Positions 11,431 through 23,509 of a stretch of 64,000 bases of DNA are shown piece by piece. Both the position numbers and the translations under genes were made by a program. Below the pieces are notes generated by a model. The model was not told the origin of the DNA. It worked only from the letters and a program-made list of their open reading frames with translations, and did no database searches. Position 1 is the stretch's first letter; each line of letters begins with the position of its first letter. The stretch covers positions 62,001 through 126,000 of the forward strand of contig NEEC01000030.1 of NCBI GenBank assembly GCA_002189035.1. Reading direction: 5' to 3'. Source of the stretch: Utricularia gibba (lineage: Eukaryota > Streptophyta > Magnoliopsida > Lamiales > Lentibulariaceae).

Positions 11431-12443
11431 TCCCAACGATTCTGTATCCACTTTCTACCTTTTGCAACAAATCAAACTGAAGAAATAAAAAAAAAAGGTG
11501 ACCGAAATGATATTCTCTAAGTCGCACAAACAATCCGGAAGCTGCAAGGCAAATTAAGGACCAGGATTCACGTGCAGAAAGATTAGAGGCGATAGATACT
11601 TGTAAAACCATTCCCTTAAGAAATCTATTTAACACTCACGAATGCTCCACACTATCCACCAAGAACAATGTCTGGTTTTCATCTGAAATCAAGATAAGAG
11701 AGAACCAACTCACAGGCGTCCCGAAGAGTTACTACTTTTAAGACGTACTAATTTGCGCTCGCAGCGGACCTTCTCCTCAGCCGAAAAAGCGCGGAGAAAG
11801 GAATCTTCTTCAAGAAGTCCGATTAGAGGATTTCAGTGAGGAAACGGATTTGGGCCAATCCAGCGATGCTCAGCCCAATATGGAGGCCGCAGTTGTAAGA
11901 TAAAACTCAACTTTGGTCAATTTAGGAACATATCAAGTTTGCAAGGGTCAAACCGAAATACAGTAAAGGGATAAATTCAAACATTTATTATTTTTGGGTC
12001 CAAATTGGAATTAGTTTCGGCAAGCAAATCCGGAACCTATTTGGTACGTGGGTTTGTGCGTGGGTTGAATTTAATTTATTTAAATGGGATAAGTGGATTT
12101 AAGATGCAAGAGTATACATAAAAAATAGTAAATTAATAAATAAATAATGTCTTTACAAAAAAAAATGGGTTAATTTTAAAAAAATGATTGTAATGTTATT
12201 TTGTTTTGAAACATGCATCATAATGTATAAAATGAGTTATATTAAATCATAATAATTTTTATCAATATCAAAGTTCGAAAATGGAATTTGTAATCGTAGA
12301 TCATGAGAAGTTACTATAACACCCTTAGAGCATTCAGTTTGAGTATAATGTTTTAAAAATAAGAAAATAAGAGTTACAATGTTTATACTTTTGTTGGTAA
12401 TATCGACCACACGTTAATGGAATATAGAATCATTATCAATAGC
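11431..12443. other. SLX9 upstream region, left copy
   Basis: No coding sequence recognised. Contains the presumed SLX9 promoter and 5' UTR (about 11431-11900), then AT-rich DNA. Mirrors 43491-44503. Confidence 0.6.
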
Positions 12444-13860
12444 TGTTATGGTCTGCAACATCCATTGCTGGAGTTTAGCATAATACCTCTCTAATGATCA
12501 TGGTTATGTATGAAATCAATAAACGATGGGACCCACACCGGTATGGAGTTTGTTTTTATTAACCAATGGAGATGAAGCAGGTGCTAACTAATGGAAGGGC
12601 CACATGGCAACCTCAAGATAGAGGGGATGCTGACTCATGATGTCTCCTAGGTTCAGGTAAATAGAGTCACATTGGAAAAAGCTGGAGAATCATGGTTGAA
12701 GAGGAAGGAGGGTAGAGAATACAGCTAGTGAGAAGGGGGAAAGTTCTTGGTTCTAGTTGTAGGAAGGGATTACTTATGTAGGGAATAAGGTAAGTGGGAT
12801 GAGTGCTACTGTCTTTTAGAAGCATGTTTTGATGCTTCTCTGAAACATATGTGATAATTGTCTATGTGTTATTATATGTTGTTTTGGAAAGAGTTCTTCC
12901 CTGTTTTCATTAACCTGTTTTTCCTCCCTGTTCTTCATTGTGTGAAGAGTCCAGCAGGGCACGTCCTTCTGGTCTTGGTGCCTCAACTCTGTTTAGAGTC
13001 CCTAAAATTCTTCTTTCAAAACCTAAATTGTTTTCTTCCAAGGATTTGGTGTCCTTGTTGGTCAGTTTCCAAACAAGTGTTTTCTTTCGAGGTGTATAAA
13101 GTGCTCAATGTTCATTGTTTATGTGCTATGTGTATATATGTTAGGAAATGGAGAGGAGTGTGGACCCACATTCCTAGCAACATGGTTTTAACCATGGGAT
13201 TCATGGCTAAATATATCATACATGTCTGAGGTATCCCTATGGGATAAGCCAATCAAGAAAGACCAGGGACATGTTTTATGCATGCTATGGTCTAAGTTTA
13301 GAGGTGGTGTTCGGTTGGTGGCTCTTCTGAACACTACTAAAGGACTTAGGCATCACCTCCAAATCTTAGGAAAAGGGTCATGTATTGCCTAAGCCGAAGG
13401 GTCAAGGCGATTGGGCAAAGATAGACAATGGGACTCACTACTTGGATATGTGCTTGACTTTGAGTCTTTATGCTCAAACACTTTTTCTTCACTTCATTCA
13501 TGTTTATGTTTTACCAAACTTCAGTAGCATGACCACTCTATGTTTTAACTTGTTCCAGGTGTAGAGGGGAATGGCAGAAGGTTTGGTGATTAACCAAAGT
13601 AGGAGTTTAGCTGTAGAAGTTGTGGTAGATCAAGAATAGCTTTTGGAACCTTAACTACGTTGTGAGGAATATGCTTAGTAGGTTGGACATAGTTCCTTTT
13701 GCATGTTTGAACGGTTGTGAGTTAGTGTACATGTAGCCATCTTAACGTTATTTCTCCATGTTACAAAGGGGTTAAGTCGCCTTGAGTCCCAACGTTTGAT
13801 AGGACTTGGCAGTCATGCCTCATGCCTCTTGGGCCCTGGGCATGGGTCCTGACAATAACA
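12444..13860. mobile_element. Probable solo LTR (1.4 kb), left copy
   Basis: Bounded by TGTTATGG at 12444 and AATAACA at 13860, giving inverted ends TGTTAT/ATAACA with TG...CA. On the minus strand it begins TGTTATTGTCAGGACCC, a typical gypsy-LTR opening. No internal element sequence adjoins it. Flanks ATAGC and AGCTA share only AGC, so a clean 5-bp target duplication is not present. The open frame at 12858-13229 inside it has no recognisable domain. Confidence 0.55.
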
Positions 13861-14170
13861 AGCTAACATCTTTCATTGGATAAATGTGACTCAAAAATGA
13901 CGTTTGAAAATAGGATAACATTATGAATATTTCTTGGCTATTTCTAAAAATGACTCAAAAAACCATTACATAGCACTAAAAGATAAGTTTTAAAATGACT
14001 TTGCATCAAGGTTACATCTTACTAATATTCGCTTCTATGTGTGTATGTAAACCTTAAGAATTGTCTCGTTTTCATAAGTTTTAGAGATATTATTATAACG
14101 TAGTACAATTCAATAACCTATGTTTTCTCCATATTTGATCATCACCCCTACACCTTACCCTTAAAGAAAA
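13861..14170 (-). mobile_element. Remnant resembling the Athila LTR-side DNA, left copy
   Basis: Its reverse complement shares spaced matches with 60430-60710, for example AAGGTTTACATAC, then AGTAAG and AAAGTCATTTT in the same order. Coding content is absent. Similarity was judged by eye and is partial. Confidence 0.4.
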
Positions 14171-15649
14171 ATTAGATCAAATGTATCTTGTCAACAATAT
14201 TTGATAGAATCTTTTCCTTAGGTATTTGTAGAGAGTTTTCGTGTTCATCCGCTTGACATTTATGTTTTCCAGAATGCGATGCAATCTTGCAAATTCTTGT
14301 TGCATAGCTCTCAAAGAGAGTTTCTCATCCATTGAGTTATCTTTTTCATGCTCACTTATTGAATTTGACATTGTAAACAGAAGAAAGAAAAGAGAATAAA
14401 GTGAAAGAACAAAGAAACACACACAAGGTTTACCACTCAATCCCCAAGCTTCAAGTCTTTGATGCACTCCATAAGGTAGATGTTGACTCGAATAGTTGAG
14501 CTGCTTTAATGGAAATAATTCAGGCCAATTGTTGATTCCAATAGTGTTGAGTAGAGCCTTGACACTTGTTTCAACTATCTTGCTCTTACTTCTTTTAATT
14601 GGTTTCGGTGGAATGATCTTTGTCTTTAATGTGTTCACTTGGACATCATACTCATCATTCTTTAAATACTCTTCGTTAGTTTCCTGGGGCTCATCAAGAA
14701 GGATGACACACTAGATGAAAAGTTCACTTTTCATCAAGAATTTTTAATAGTACATCGTGATTTGGAAAATATCAACATCAGCTTTGCTGACCACGAATAT
14801 TCTTTACGAAATTTTTGAAGACCCAATACGTACTGAAAAATCATGCTTTTGGAAGGTGTTGTGGTGTGCAAATGCCTCAACGCAACAATATTTGATATGA
14901 CTATCTAATCTATAGAGATTAGCAACCCACGAACAAAATATGATTTTAAAGTCTGGAAAGAAATTCACCCAAATCTACCTTCAAGAGAATAAATCTCTTG
15001 GCACCATACTTTGAAAGATAGGGAATTAGGAGTTACACGTTACAAGGAGCAGTTATTGGAAGTGATAATCCCAATACACGGCAACCTAAAAGCTTGATAA
15101 CTAAAAAGTGTTAAAGTACTCAAATAATAGGAAAATCTTTAGAAGATACATGTAAAAAACTAATGGTCTTTCAAATAAAACATGTCAAGAGTATTTACTC
15201 TCAAATTAGGCTCCAACATTACAAAGCCCCAACTAAATAAAACAGGAAAGCTTAACAAATCCAATAATATTGAGTAGAGCGTCGAGTTTAGCTTCACCCA
15301 CCTTGCTCGTGGAATAATTTTTGTGTTTAATGTGTTCACTTGCGCAATATCGTCATTATTCTTTAAATATTCTTCATTATCTTGTTGGAGCTCATTATCC
15401 CCCGTTCTTTGGGAAGATTCGTCCCTGAATCTTTATCCATTTCGAAGGGAGACAAATCAGCAACATTGAAAGTTGAATGAACAGAATACTCAACACGGAA
15501 ATCTAGTTTGTATGCATTATCATTCACGAGTTCAATAACTTGGAAAGCGACATCTCAATGAGGTAGAAGTTTTGACTTCCTATTGGTAGGAAATCTCTAC
15601 TTTGTGAGATGAAGCCAAACCAAATCACCAGCTTGAAATACGACTTTAT
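14171..15649 (-). mobile_element. Gypsy D remnants (C-family relative), left copy
   Basis: Minus-strand pieces. 15402-15649 is the pol C-terminus (VFQAGDLVWLHL, VHSTFNVADLSPFE). A purine tract ending in GGGGG lies at about 15400-15412, followed by an LTR at 14893-15398 whose edge ATCTATAGAGATTAGCAACCC equals the gypsy C LTR. 14177-14707 joins a short LTR piece to a gag start (RAMQQEFARLHRILENINV). 14708-14892 is unassigned. Multiple deletions leave nothing functional. Confidence 0.75.
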
Positions 15650-15829
15650 TGATGCAAGAAAGACATAATCTTGGGAAGGAATAGAAAGATAATTCTTAGA
15701 AGATCACGTTGAATGAGGAAGGACCAACAACTCCAACCCAACACTTTTTATAAGTGAAACATGACTTCATGACACAAGGGTTGTGCGTCCAATCACCTTG
15801 AAGCTTTGGATTGAGGCTAATCTCAAACA
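15650..15829. mobile_element. Copia LTR remnant, left copy
   Basis: Begins TGATGCAAGAAAGACATAAT and ends TCTCAAACA. It aligns in order with the 325-bp copia LTR (27149-27473), including CACCTTGAAGCTTTGGATTG, but is 180 bp long because of internal deletion. It sits in gypsy D pol and abuts the gypsy B 5' LTR. Confidence 0.7.
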
Positions 15830-15834
15830 CTTCC

Positions 15835-16247
15835 TGATGAGATCATGCATGCTATAGATTATCCCAATTAAGATAAATGACACAAGATCAATAATCCTCC
15901 ATTGATTTCAGTTGGGCCAATCACTAGATCAAGAGCAAGAAGGAATCAAGAAGTGCTTAAGAGCTTATGGGCCAATCAACCAAGCTATGTGGTGTTGGGC
16001 ATGGAATTCAACATTCTTAAAGTGCATCAACTTGATTAGAGAAGGCCCATTATTACCAAATACATTATTATTACTACTTTTCCTCAAATAAAGCCCAACC
16101 TTCATCTATTTAAGAAGTCCTTACTCTTAAGTTTGAGTTGCAAAGATCTTTCAATCTTTGAGGGCCAACTTCTTATTTCTTGAGGAATTGCTTCTTTTCA
16201 ACCAAGATATGGTTTGCCAATAACTTCTTGATTGGAGGGTCGTATCA
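15835..16247 (+). repeat. Gypsy B 5' LTR, left copy
   Basis: 413 bp, TGATGAGATC...GGGTCGTATCA. It lacks about 155 bp present in the LTR at 6995-7562. Confidence 0.85.
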
Positions 16248-16249
16248 GG

Positions 16250-16263
16250 TGGTATCAAAGCCA
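16250..16263 (+). promoter_or_regulatory. Gypsy B primer-binding site
   Basis: TGGTATCAAAGCCA two bases after the LTR end. It matches the initiator-Met tRNA 3' end (TGGTATCAGAGC) apart from one base. Confidence 0.85.
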
Positions 16264-16943
16264 ATCTTTCTCTTCTTCATCTCCTATTTATCTTGTTTTG
16301 GTTTCGTTCTCAGAAAAAAAAAAAAAAAACCAGAAACTAGTCCAGATCTATCTTGATTTGGTTATCTTGTCTTTTGCTCATCTCTGCCTCTGAAAAGAAG
16401 AACCAAGGGGGGTTTCTTATCTTTGTTTCTTCCACCCTTTTTTTCTGGATTGCTGCAAAAAGAAAAAAAAAACGTGTTGAAGGGAGAAAGAAGGTTAGCA
16501 GTTGAATTTTCAACTTTTCACACACAAGAAAAGTCAAAAAAAGAAGTTAGTCATTTGAATCCATTGAATCTTTTCTTTACCAAACAAAAGAAAAGTCAAT
16601 ATTGTACAACTTTGTCTATTGTCATACTTCTATTCCATTTTAACTCTTTTCAATTGTGTACCTACCTCTTTTGGTGTTAATCACAAAAAGTTACACTCTA
16701 TCTTTCCATTCCTACTTTTACTTAACCATTATTACTATTACCATCACCAAGTCTATCTTTCCACTCATTACCGTAGCCACTATGATCTCTTTGAACCACA
16801 CTTAGATTGATCATTTAAGGTTTACTGAGTCTTAAAGTTCAACAGGACTTGAGGTTTGGAAATTCTCTCTTTCTTGTTTTCCTTCTATCTTTCTGTTGTT
16901 ATTATCTTTCCTTCTTTTTGTCTACACTTTTCTCTCGTAGTAG

Positions 16944-18355
16944 GATGTCGAGCTCTAATAACCCTGCAGAAGAATAAAATGTTATGGATGTTGGTTTTGT
17001 ACTTAATGCAATGCAAAGTGAGTTCAAGAGATTGCAAAGATGCATAGAAGAGGACAGTGTTTCCCATGGAAGAATAAGAGTTCCAACACACCATAGCCGA
17101 AAGAATTCTCAACTAGAAAAAGATTCGAAATCTGAGGCTGAATAGGCAAGGCATGGTGAAGTATGATTCATCTGGTGGTGATGATATGGACCGAAAATCT
17201 CAAAGAAATTGGAAGCCAAATCGTGATGTAAGATATGATTATAGACCAAGGGGTAGACACACACGTGAATACAAGGAATTTGATAACATCAAGATGAAAA
17301 TCCCTTCTTTTCAAGGGAAAAACGATCCAAATGCCTACTTGGAATGGGAGACTCGTGTGGAGCATGTGTTTGATTGTCACAACTATTCTGAAGTCAAGAA
17401 GATCAAGCTTGCTGTTATTGAGTTTACAGATTATGCCATAACTTGGTGGGATAAAGTAGTATTCAACAGAAGACGAAATGATGAAGAACCAATTCGCACT
17501 TGGGCTGAAATGAAGAGGATCATGAGAAAAAGGTTCATTACCAGCCACTACCAAAGAGATCAACACCAAAACTTGCAGAAGCTCACCCAAGGGAGCAAAA
17601 CCGTGGAAGAATATTGGCAAGAAATAGAGGTGTTAATGATTCGAGCCAATATAATAGAGAATAGGGAAGCTACAATGGCAAGATTCCTCTATGGTTTAAA
17701 CAAGAAAATCTCTCAAGTGGTCGAGCTGCAACACTATGTGGAGATTGAAGACATGTTGCATGTTGCAATAAAGATTGAGAAGCAACTAAAGTGTAAGGGA
17801 CAACATAGAGACCATCCAAAACCTACTACCTCGTGGAATGTTGCTGGAAGTAAGGAGAAGAAACCCAATTATCCTTCATTTGGGAAATCAACCAAGTTTG
17901 GACCGATGAAAGAGGGCACTGCAGATATCCGAAATCAGGAAAGAGAATTTAAGTCCTCTGGACAAACACGAAATATAAAGTGTTTCAAATGTCTTGGCCA
18001 TGGTCATATTGCTTCAGAATGCCCAAGCAAGAGGACCATGATTCTAAGGGACTCTGGAGATGTTGAATCTGAAATTGATTGTGAAAGTAGAAGTGAAGTA
18101 CAGGAGATAGATGATGGGGAACAACAACCTGTCATTGGTGAATGTTTGGTAACAAGAAGGACTTTAACCATGGATGCTAAGCCAATGGAGGAGCAACGAA
18201 AAAACTTATTCCATACACGTTGCTTTGTGAATGGGAAAGTTTGTAGCCTAATAATTGGAGGCAGTTGCACAAACGTTGCTAGTACTCTCATGGTGGATAA
18301 ACTCCATCTTCCTACTCTTAAACATCTAAAAAAGAGAGTGAAAAGAAAGACGTGA
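16944..18355 (+). pseudogene. Gypsy B gag-protease, left copy
   Basis: An N-terminal piece from ATG 16944 (MSSSNNPAEE then TAA) is followed by an open frame 17153-18355 of 400 codons. That frame has the retrotransposon gag core (FQGKNDPNAYLEWETRVEHVF), a CCHC zinc knuckle (CFKCLGHGHIASEC, about residues 272-285) and the start of an aspartic protease. The protease motif reads LIIGGSCTNVAS; the sister family in this window has LIIDGGSCTN. The catalytic Asp codon is therefore missing after 18256, an in-frame 3-bp loss. The frame ends in TGA shortly after. Not functional. Confidence 0.85.
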
Positions 18356-18678
18356 ATGATGCAGTTGTGAGAAAAAAAGAAGTGGAATGCCTTGTTGCAA
18401 GAATGAGTGATGTGAAAAGAGTGTTACATGCCAGAAATCCCTTTCTTTTGCTCTTGTTTAAAGAGCCTTTGTCACACAACTCTAACCCACAATTGGATCT
18501 TCCTACTTGCATTAAACTTGTTCTCTAGGAATTCAATAATGTTTTTCCTGATGAATTGCCTGGATTACAACCATACCGAGGAATAGAATATCAAATTGAT
18601 TTCGTTCCTGGTGCTCAAATCCCAAACTGAGTTGCGTATAGAGCCAACCCTGAAGAAACCAAAGAAATCCAACGCCAA

Positions 18679-19851
18679 GTGGAAGAACTCATGGCTAAGG
18701 GGTTGGTGAGGGAGAGTGTTAGTCCATGCTTAGTTCCAGTTTTATTGGTGCCAAAACATAATGGAACATGGAGAATGTGCACTGATTGTAGAGCCATCAA
18801 CCAAATAACGGTTAAGTACAGTCAACCTATACCTAGGCTTGATGATATGTTAGATAAATTACATGTATCATACATTTTCTCTAAGATTGATTTCCGTAGT
18901 GGATATCATCAAATTAGGATGAGAAAGGGGGATGAATGGAAGGGTGCTTTCAAAACTAAATTTGGTTTATATGAATGGTTAGTTATGCCTTTTAGATTGA
19001 CTAATGCACCTAGTACTTTCATGAGATTGATGAATCATTTATTGCATCCCTTTCTTGGTAGATTTGTTGTTATTTACTTTGATGATATTCTTGTGTATAG
19101 TAAGACACTAGATGAACATACATGTCTATTACGTGAGGTGTTGGTTGTTTTGAGAAAAGAGTGTTTGTATGCTAATATCAAAAAGTGCGACTTTTGCACA
19201 AACAAAATCTCCTTTCTTGGCTATATTGTAAGTGATGTAGGTATTTTAGTAGATGAAGAAAAGGTGAAAGCAATTAGAGAATGGCCATCTCCTACCACAA
19301 TTGGAGAAGTGTGCAGTTTCCATGGATTGGCTACCTTCTACCGTCATTTTGTAAAGGATTTCATCACAATTGCTGCACCATTGAACGAGGTTATGAAGAA
19401 AAATGTGCATTTTTGGTGGGGAGAATCACAAGAACATGCTTTCAAGACACTTAAGGATAAGTTTAGCTCAGCTCCTTTACTTGCATTACCTGATTTCTCT
19501 AACACGTTTGAAATTGAATGTGATGCTTCTGGAGTTGGAATAGGTGCTGCTCTCATGCAAGGAGGTCGACCTATTGCCTATTTCAGTGAAAAATTGGGTG
19601 GAGCTACACTAAATTACCCAACTTATGATAAGGAGTTGTACTCATTGGTTAGAGCACTTGAAACTTGGAAACATTATCTTTGGTACAAAGAGTTTGTTAT
19701 CCATACAGATCACGAAAGTTTAAAGCATGTCAAGAGTCAAAAAAATCTCAATATAAGACACGCAAAATGGGTGGAGTTCATTGATACCTTTCCTTATGTT
19801 ATCAAATATAAGAAAGGTAAGGAGAACATTGTTGCAGATACATTGTCATGA
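18679..19851 (+). pseudogene. Gypsy B reverse transcriptase-RNase H, left copy
   Basis: 390 open codons. The RT palm runs from [20 protein letters not shown] through the catalytic YFDD at 19075-19086 ([12 protein letters not shown]). The RNase H half carries [16 protein letters not shown] and [15 protein letters not shown]. It ends at TGA just after IVADTLS, where Arg would follow. RT motifs are intact, but the frame lacks protease upstream and integrase downstream, so no full polyprotein is possible. Confidence 0.9.
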
Positions 19852-19893
19852 AGGTACACACTTTTAGCCACTCTTGATGCTCAAATTCTTGGA

Positions 19894-20757
19894 TTGTCAA
19901 CAATAAAAGAATGTTACAGTGTTGATCATGATTTTAAAAATATTTATCTTTCATGTGAACATAAACCTGTTGAAAACTTTCATAGGCAAGATGATTTTCT
20001 TTTCAAAAAGAACAGATTATGTATTCCTCAATGTTCAATTCGTGTGTTTTTAGTGAAAGAAGCTCATGGTGGTGGTCTAATGGGGCATTTTGGGGTCACC
20101 AAGACATTGGACATGCTTCAATAACACTTCTATTGGCCACACATGAGAAAAGATGTGGAAAGAATTTGTGGAAGATGTTTGGTGTGCAAGAAAGCAAAAT
20201 CAAAATCAATTTCTCAAGGATTGTACACTCCTCTTCCTACTCCTCTTTACCCTTGGATTGACCTTTCTATGGATTTTGTTTTAGGATTACCAAGGACTCA
20301 AAAGGGAAAGGATTCAATATTTGTGGTGGTGGACAGATTCTCCAAGATGGCACATTTCATTCTTTGTAGCAAGACTGATGATGCTTCGCATGTTGCCGAT
20401 TTATTCTTCAGGGAGATTGTTAGGCTTCATGGTTTGCTACCCTACTTCGTACCATCATCAAAAATAACATTAAAACATGGGAAGATTGCTTATCTAATGT
20501 TGAGTTTGCATACAATAGAGCAGTACTTTCTTCTACTCATTGTTCTCCTTTTGAAATTGTGTATGGTTTTAATCCTCGTACACCTATAGACTTGTTGCCC
20601 TTGCCATCTGATGAATTTTGTAGTTTTGATGGTGCTAAGAGAGCAGATGTCACCAGAACACTACATGAGAAGGTTCGAAATCAATTGGAAGCCAAAAACA
20701 TGGAGTATGCATTTAAAGCAACTAAATATAGGGAAAAAGTTACTCTACAACCATGAG
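19894..20757 (+). pseudogene. Gypsy B integrase fragment, left copy
   Basis: Pieces in shifting frames: [32 protein letters not shown] (zinc-binding CxxC), and the core start [34 protein letters not shown] deletion follows near 20445-20460 where the next catalytic segment should be. The tail [20 protein letters not shown] reads to about 20960. TGA stands at 20755-20757. Confidence 0.8.
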
Positions 20758-20989
20758 ATTGGGTTTGGGTACATTTTCGAAAGGAAAGATTTCCAAGCAA
20801 GAGGCATTCAAAGCTTTCACCTAGAGGAGATGGACCCGTTCAAGTCATTGAGAAAATCAATGATAATGCTTATAAGATTGATCTTCCAGAGGAGTTTTCG
20901 GTGCACTCCACGTTCAATATTGGTGACTTGGGTCCTTGTGATGTAGATGGTGATGATTCAAGGATGAATCTGCTAAAAGAAAGGGGGAA

Positions 20990-21227
20990 TGATGAGATCA
21001 TGGATGCTATAGATTATATCAATGAAGATAAAGTACACAAGATCAATAATGCTCCATTAATTTCAGTTGAGTCAATCACTAGATCAAGAGCAAGATGGAA
21101 TCAAGAAGTGCTTAGGAGCATATGGGCCAATCAACCAAGCTATGAGATATTGGGCATGGAATTCAACATTCTCAAAGTGCATTATCTTGATTAGAGAATG
21201 CCCATTACTACCAAATACATTATTATG
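20990..21227 (+). repeat. Gypsy B 3' LTR, truncated, left copy
   Basis: Starts TGATGAGATC after the purine tract AAAGAAAGGGGGA. It stops at about 21227, where gypsy C integrase sequence begins. Confidence 0.8.
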
Positions 21228-23509
21228 ATAGAAATATCCACCCATGGTTGGGAAGGAGTAGGGAGTGGAGTATTACGGGCAGTGGTTGATTTAGCCTTCC
21301 TACAAGAAATACATCTATTACAAATTCTTTCAACATCCCTTCTCATGTGTGGCCAAAAGAAATGTTGGGTGAGAGTATCAAGAGTCTTTTTAACACCAAA
21401 ATGTCCCATTAGTCGCCCACCATGAGCTTCTCTAACAATCAAATCACGTATGGAGTAAGAAGAAATGCGCAGCCTATCTTTCCTATAAAGAAAACAATCT
21501 TTCTTAAAGAAGAGTCCAGATGGATCAAGTTCACATGCCTTATAAATGTCCCCAAAATCGTGATCAGGAGCATATAAGTCAATGATGGACGCAAATCCAA
21601 GAATTCTTGCATTAAGATTGACTAAAAGAGTGTACCTTCAAAATAAAGCATCATCAACCACATTCTCCTTACATTTCTTGTATTTGATCACATATGGGAA
21701 TGTGTCAATGAATTCCACCCACTTAGCATGTCTTCTATTTAACTTTCCTTGAGCCTTCAAATGTTTGAGAGACTCATGATCAGTGTGTATCACGAACTCC
21801 TTACGCCACAAGTAGTGGTGCCATGTCTTCAAAGCTCTAACCAATGCATACAACTCTTTGTCATATGTTGGATAGTTGAGGGTGGCACCATGAAGCTTCT
21901 CACAAAAATAAGGAAGTGGACGTCCATTTTGCCTCAATACAGCACCAATGACTAAACCTGATGCATCACATTCAATTTCAAAAGTATCAGAAAAATTTGG
22001 AAGTGCTAGGAGAGGTGTTGAAAGCATGTTCCTGCTCGTCTCCCCAATGAAATGCATGATTTTTCTTGATCAATTGAGTGAGGGGTGCTGCTATAGAGCT
22101 GAAGTACTTAAAAAACCATCTATAAAAACTTGCTAAACCATGAAAACTCCTAACTTCACCAACTGATGTAGGTGTTGGCCATTCTTTGATTGCTCTCACT
22201 TTTTCTTCATACATAGCTACTCCTGCATCACTTACAATATATCTAAGAAAAGAGACACTATTTGTGTAGAAGACACACTTCTTGATGTTGGCAAATAACC
22301 TTTTCTTTTTTAAGAGTATCTAACACATCTTTTAAATGCCTTACATGATTTTCAATACTCTTACTATATATAAGAATATAATAAAAATAAACAACTACAA
22401 ATGTACCTATAAAAGGCCTAAAAACGTGATTCATCAATGTCATAAAGGTGCTAGGAGCATTAGTTAATCCAAAAGGCATAACAACCCACTCATACAAACC
22501 AAACTTAGTTTTAAAACCGGTTTTCCTCTCATCACCCTCCTTCATTCGAATCTGATGATATCTAATTCTCAAATCAATCTAACTAAAGACACTAGCACCA
22601 TACAATTCATCAAGCATATCTTCAAGTCTAGGGATAGGATGTCTATACTTGATTGTGATGTTGTTGATGGCACGACAATCTGTGCACATCCGCCAAGTTC
22701 CATCAAACTTGGGAACCAATAACACCGGCATAGAGCATGGGCTCATGCTCTCACGCACAAATCCTTTAGACATCAATTCCTCAACTTGCTTTTGTATTTC
22801 CTTCGTCTCCTTTGGATTGGTTCGGTATGCGGGTCGGTTTGGAAGTTGTGCTCCAGGAACAAGGTCAATGCTCAATCCCTCTAAGGGGAGGTAGGGCTTG
22901 AAGTTCTTCTTGAAATACATCTTCATATACCTGTAAGAGAGACACAATACAAGATGGAATGGGTGAAGCATTGTTAGGGAAAGTAGTAACTTCATCCTTG
23001 TACATAAGTAGAAGAATTGGTTGCCTAGAATGAAGTGAGTGTCCAATTTCCCTTGGTCTTGCTAATAGACTCTCATCCAATCACTCAATTTCTAAAACAC
23101 TAATGTTTCCACTTTCTGTTTTGCACTCATTGTCATCCCTTTTTTCACTCAATTCCTTCCCATCTCTTCTTTTATCTCCACTTTTTCGAATTTTTTTTTC
23201 ACTCATTTTCACTCCACTCATCTCTTCCCCCTTGTGCTTTCCATTAGCACTCTGCAGGGATCTAGCATCACTCATGATTATGAGTTGATCTTCATATGCC
23301 TCCTTTGGAGACAATGGGGCAAGTGTGATGGAACGTCTATTATAATGCAAGGAATATTTGTTCTTGAAACCATCATGAAATGCTCGTCTATCATATTCCC
23401 AAGGCCTCCCAAGAAGAATATGGATTTCATGCCTAGGGACAACATCATATAGAACTTCATCTTCATATCTCCCTATGGAAAACGTCACAAGCACTTGTTT
23501 GGTAACCAC
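21228..23509 (-). pseudogene. Gypsy C pol (RT, RNase H, integrase start), left copy
   Basis: Frames 23081-23509, 22579-23046, 22258-22572, 21987-22214, 21638-22057 and 21191-21442 read in order: protease C-terminus, RT, RNase H and integrase zinc head (CNRCISCRKAKS). The RT active site at 22378-22389 reads YFYY instead of YFDD, so both catalytic aspartates are changed to tyrosine. Several frameshifts and a TAG in RT (near 22577) separate the pieces. Dead, and the same lesions occur in the right arm. Confidence 0.9.

Larger units (their letters stand above)
15835..21227 (+). mobile_element. Gypsy B element, left copy, 3' truncated
   Basis: Order: 5' LTR 15835-16247, PBS, gag-protease, RT/RNase H, broken integrase, polypurine tract about 20976-20988, partial 3' LTR 20990-21227. 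The 3' LTR is cut by a junction with gypsy C at about 21225-21229. The two LTRs differ at about 20 of 238 aligned sites by eye, so the insertion is old, yet the whole element equals its mirror copy at 34707-40099 almost base for base. Confidence 0.9.
10130..23507. repeat. Left arm of ~13.4-kb inverted duplication
   Basis: Reverse complement of 32479-45804. From 10130 to about 22836 base x pairs with 55934-x; from about 22900 inward it pairs with 55986-x because of a net 52-bp length difference. Reading frames throughout are identical between arms except as follows: T10140 and A10153 near the outer edge, one C/T difference (20644 versus 35290), the complex indel at about 22837-22899 versus 33087-33097, and a dozen or more differences in the innermost ~150 bp. 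The outer edge lies inside PGDH exon 5 and shares GGA with the copia fragment it is joined to. Confidence 0.95.

Noticed and set aside
12858-13229. 123-codon frame, duplicated at 42705-43076
   Set aside because: No recognisable domain and lies inside the probable solo LTR; its preservation in both arms only reflects the duplication.
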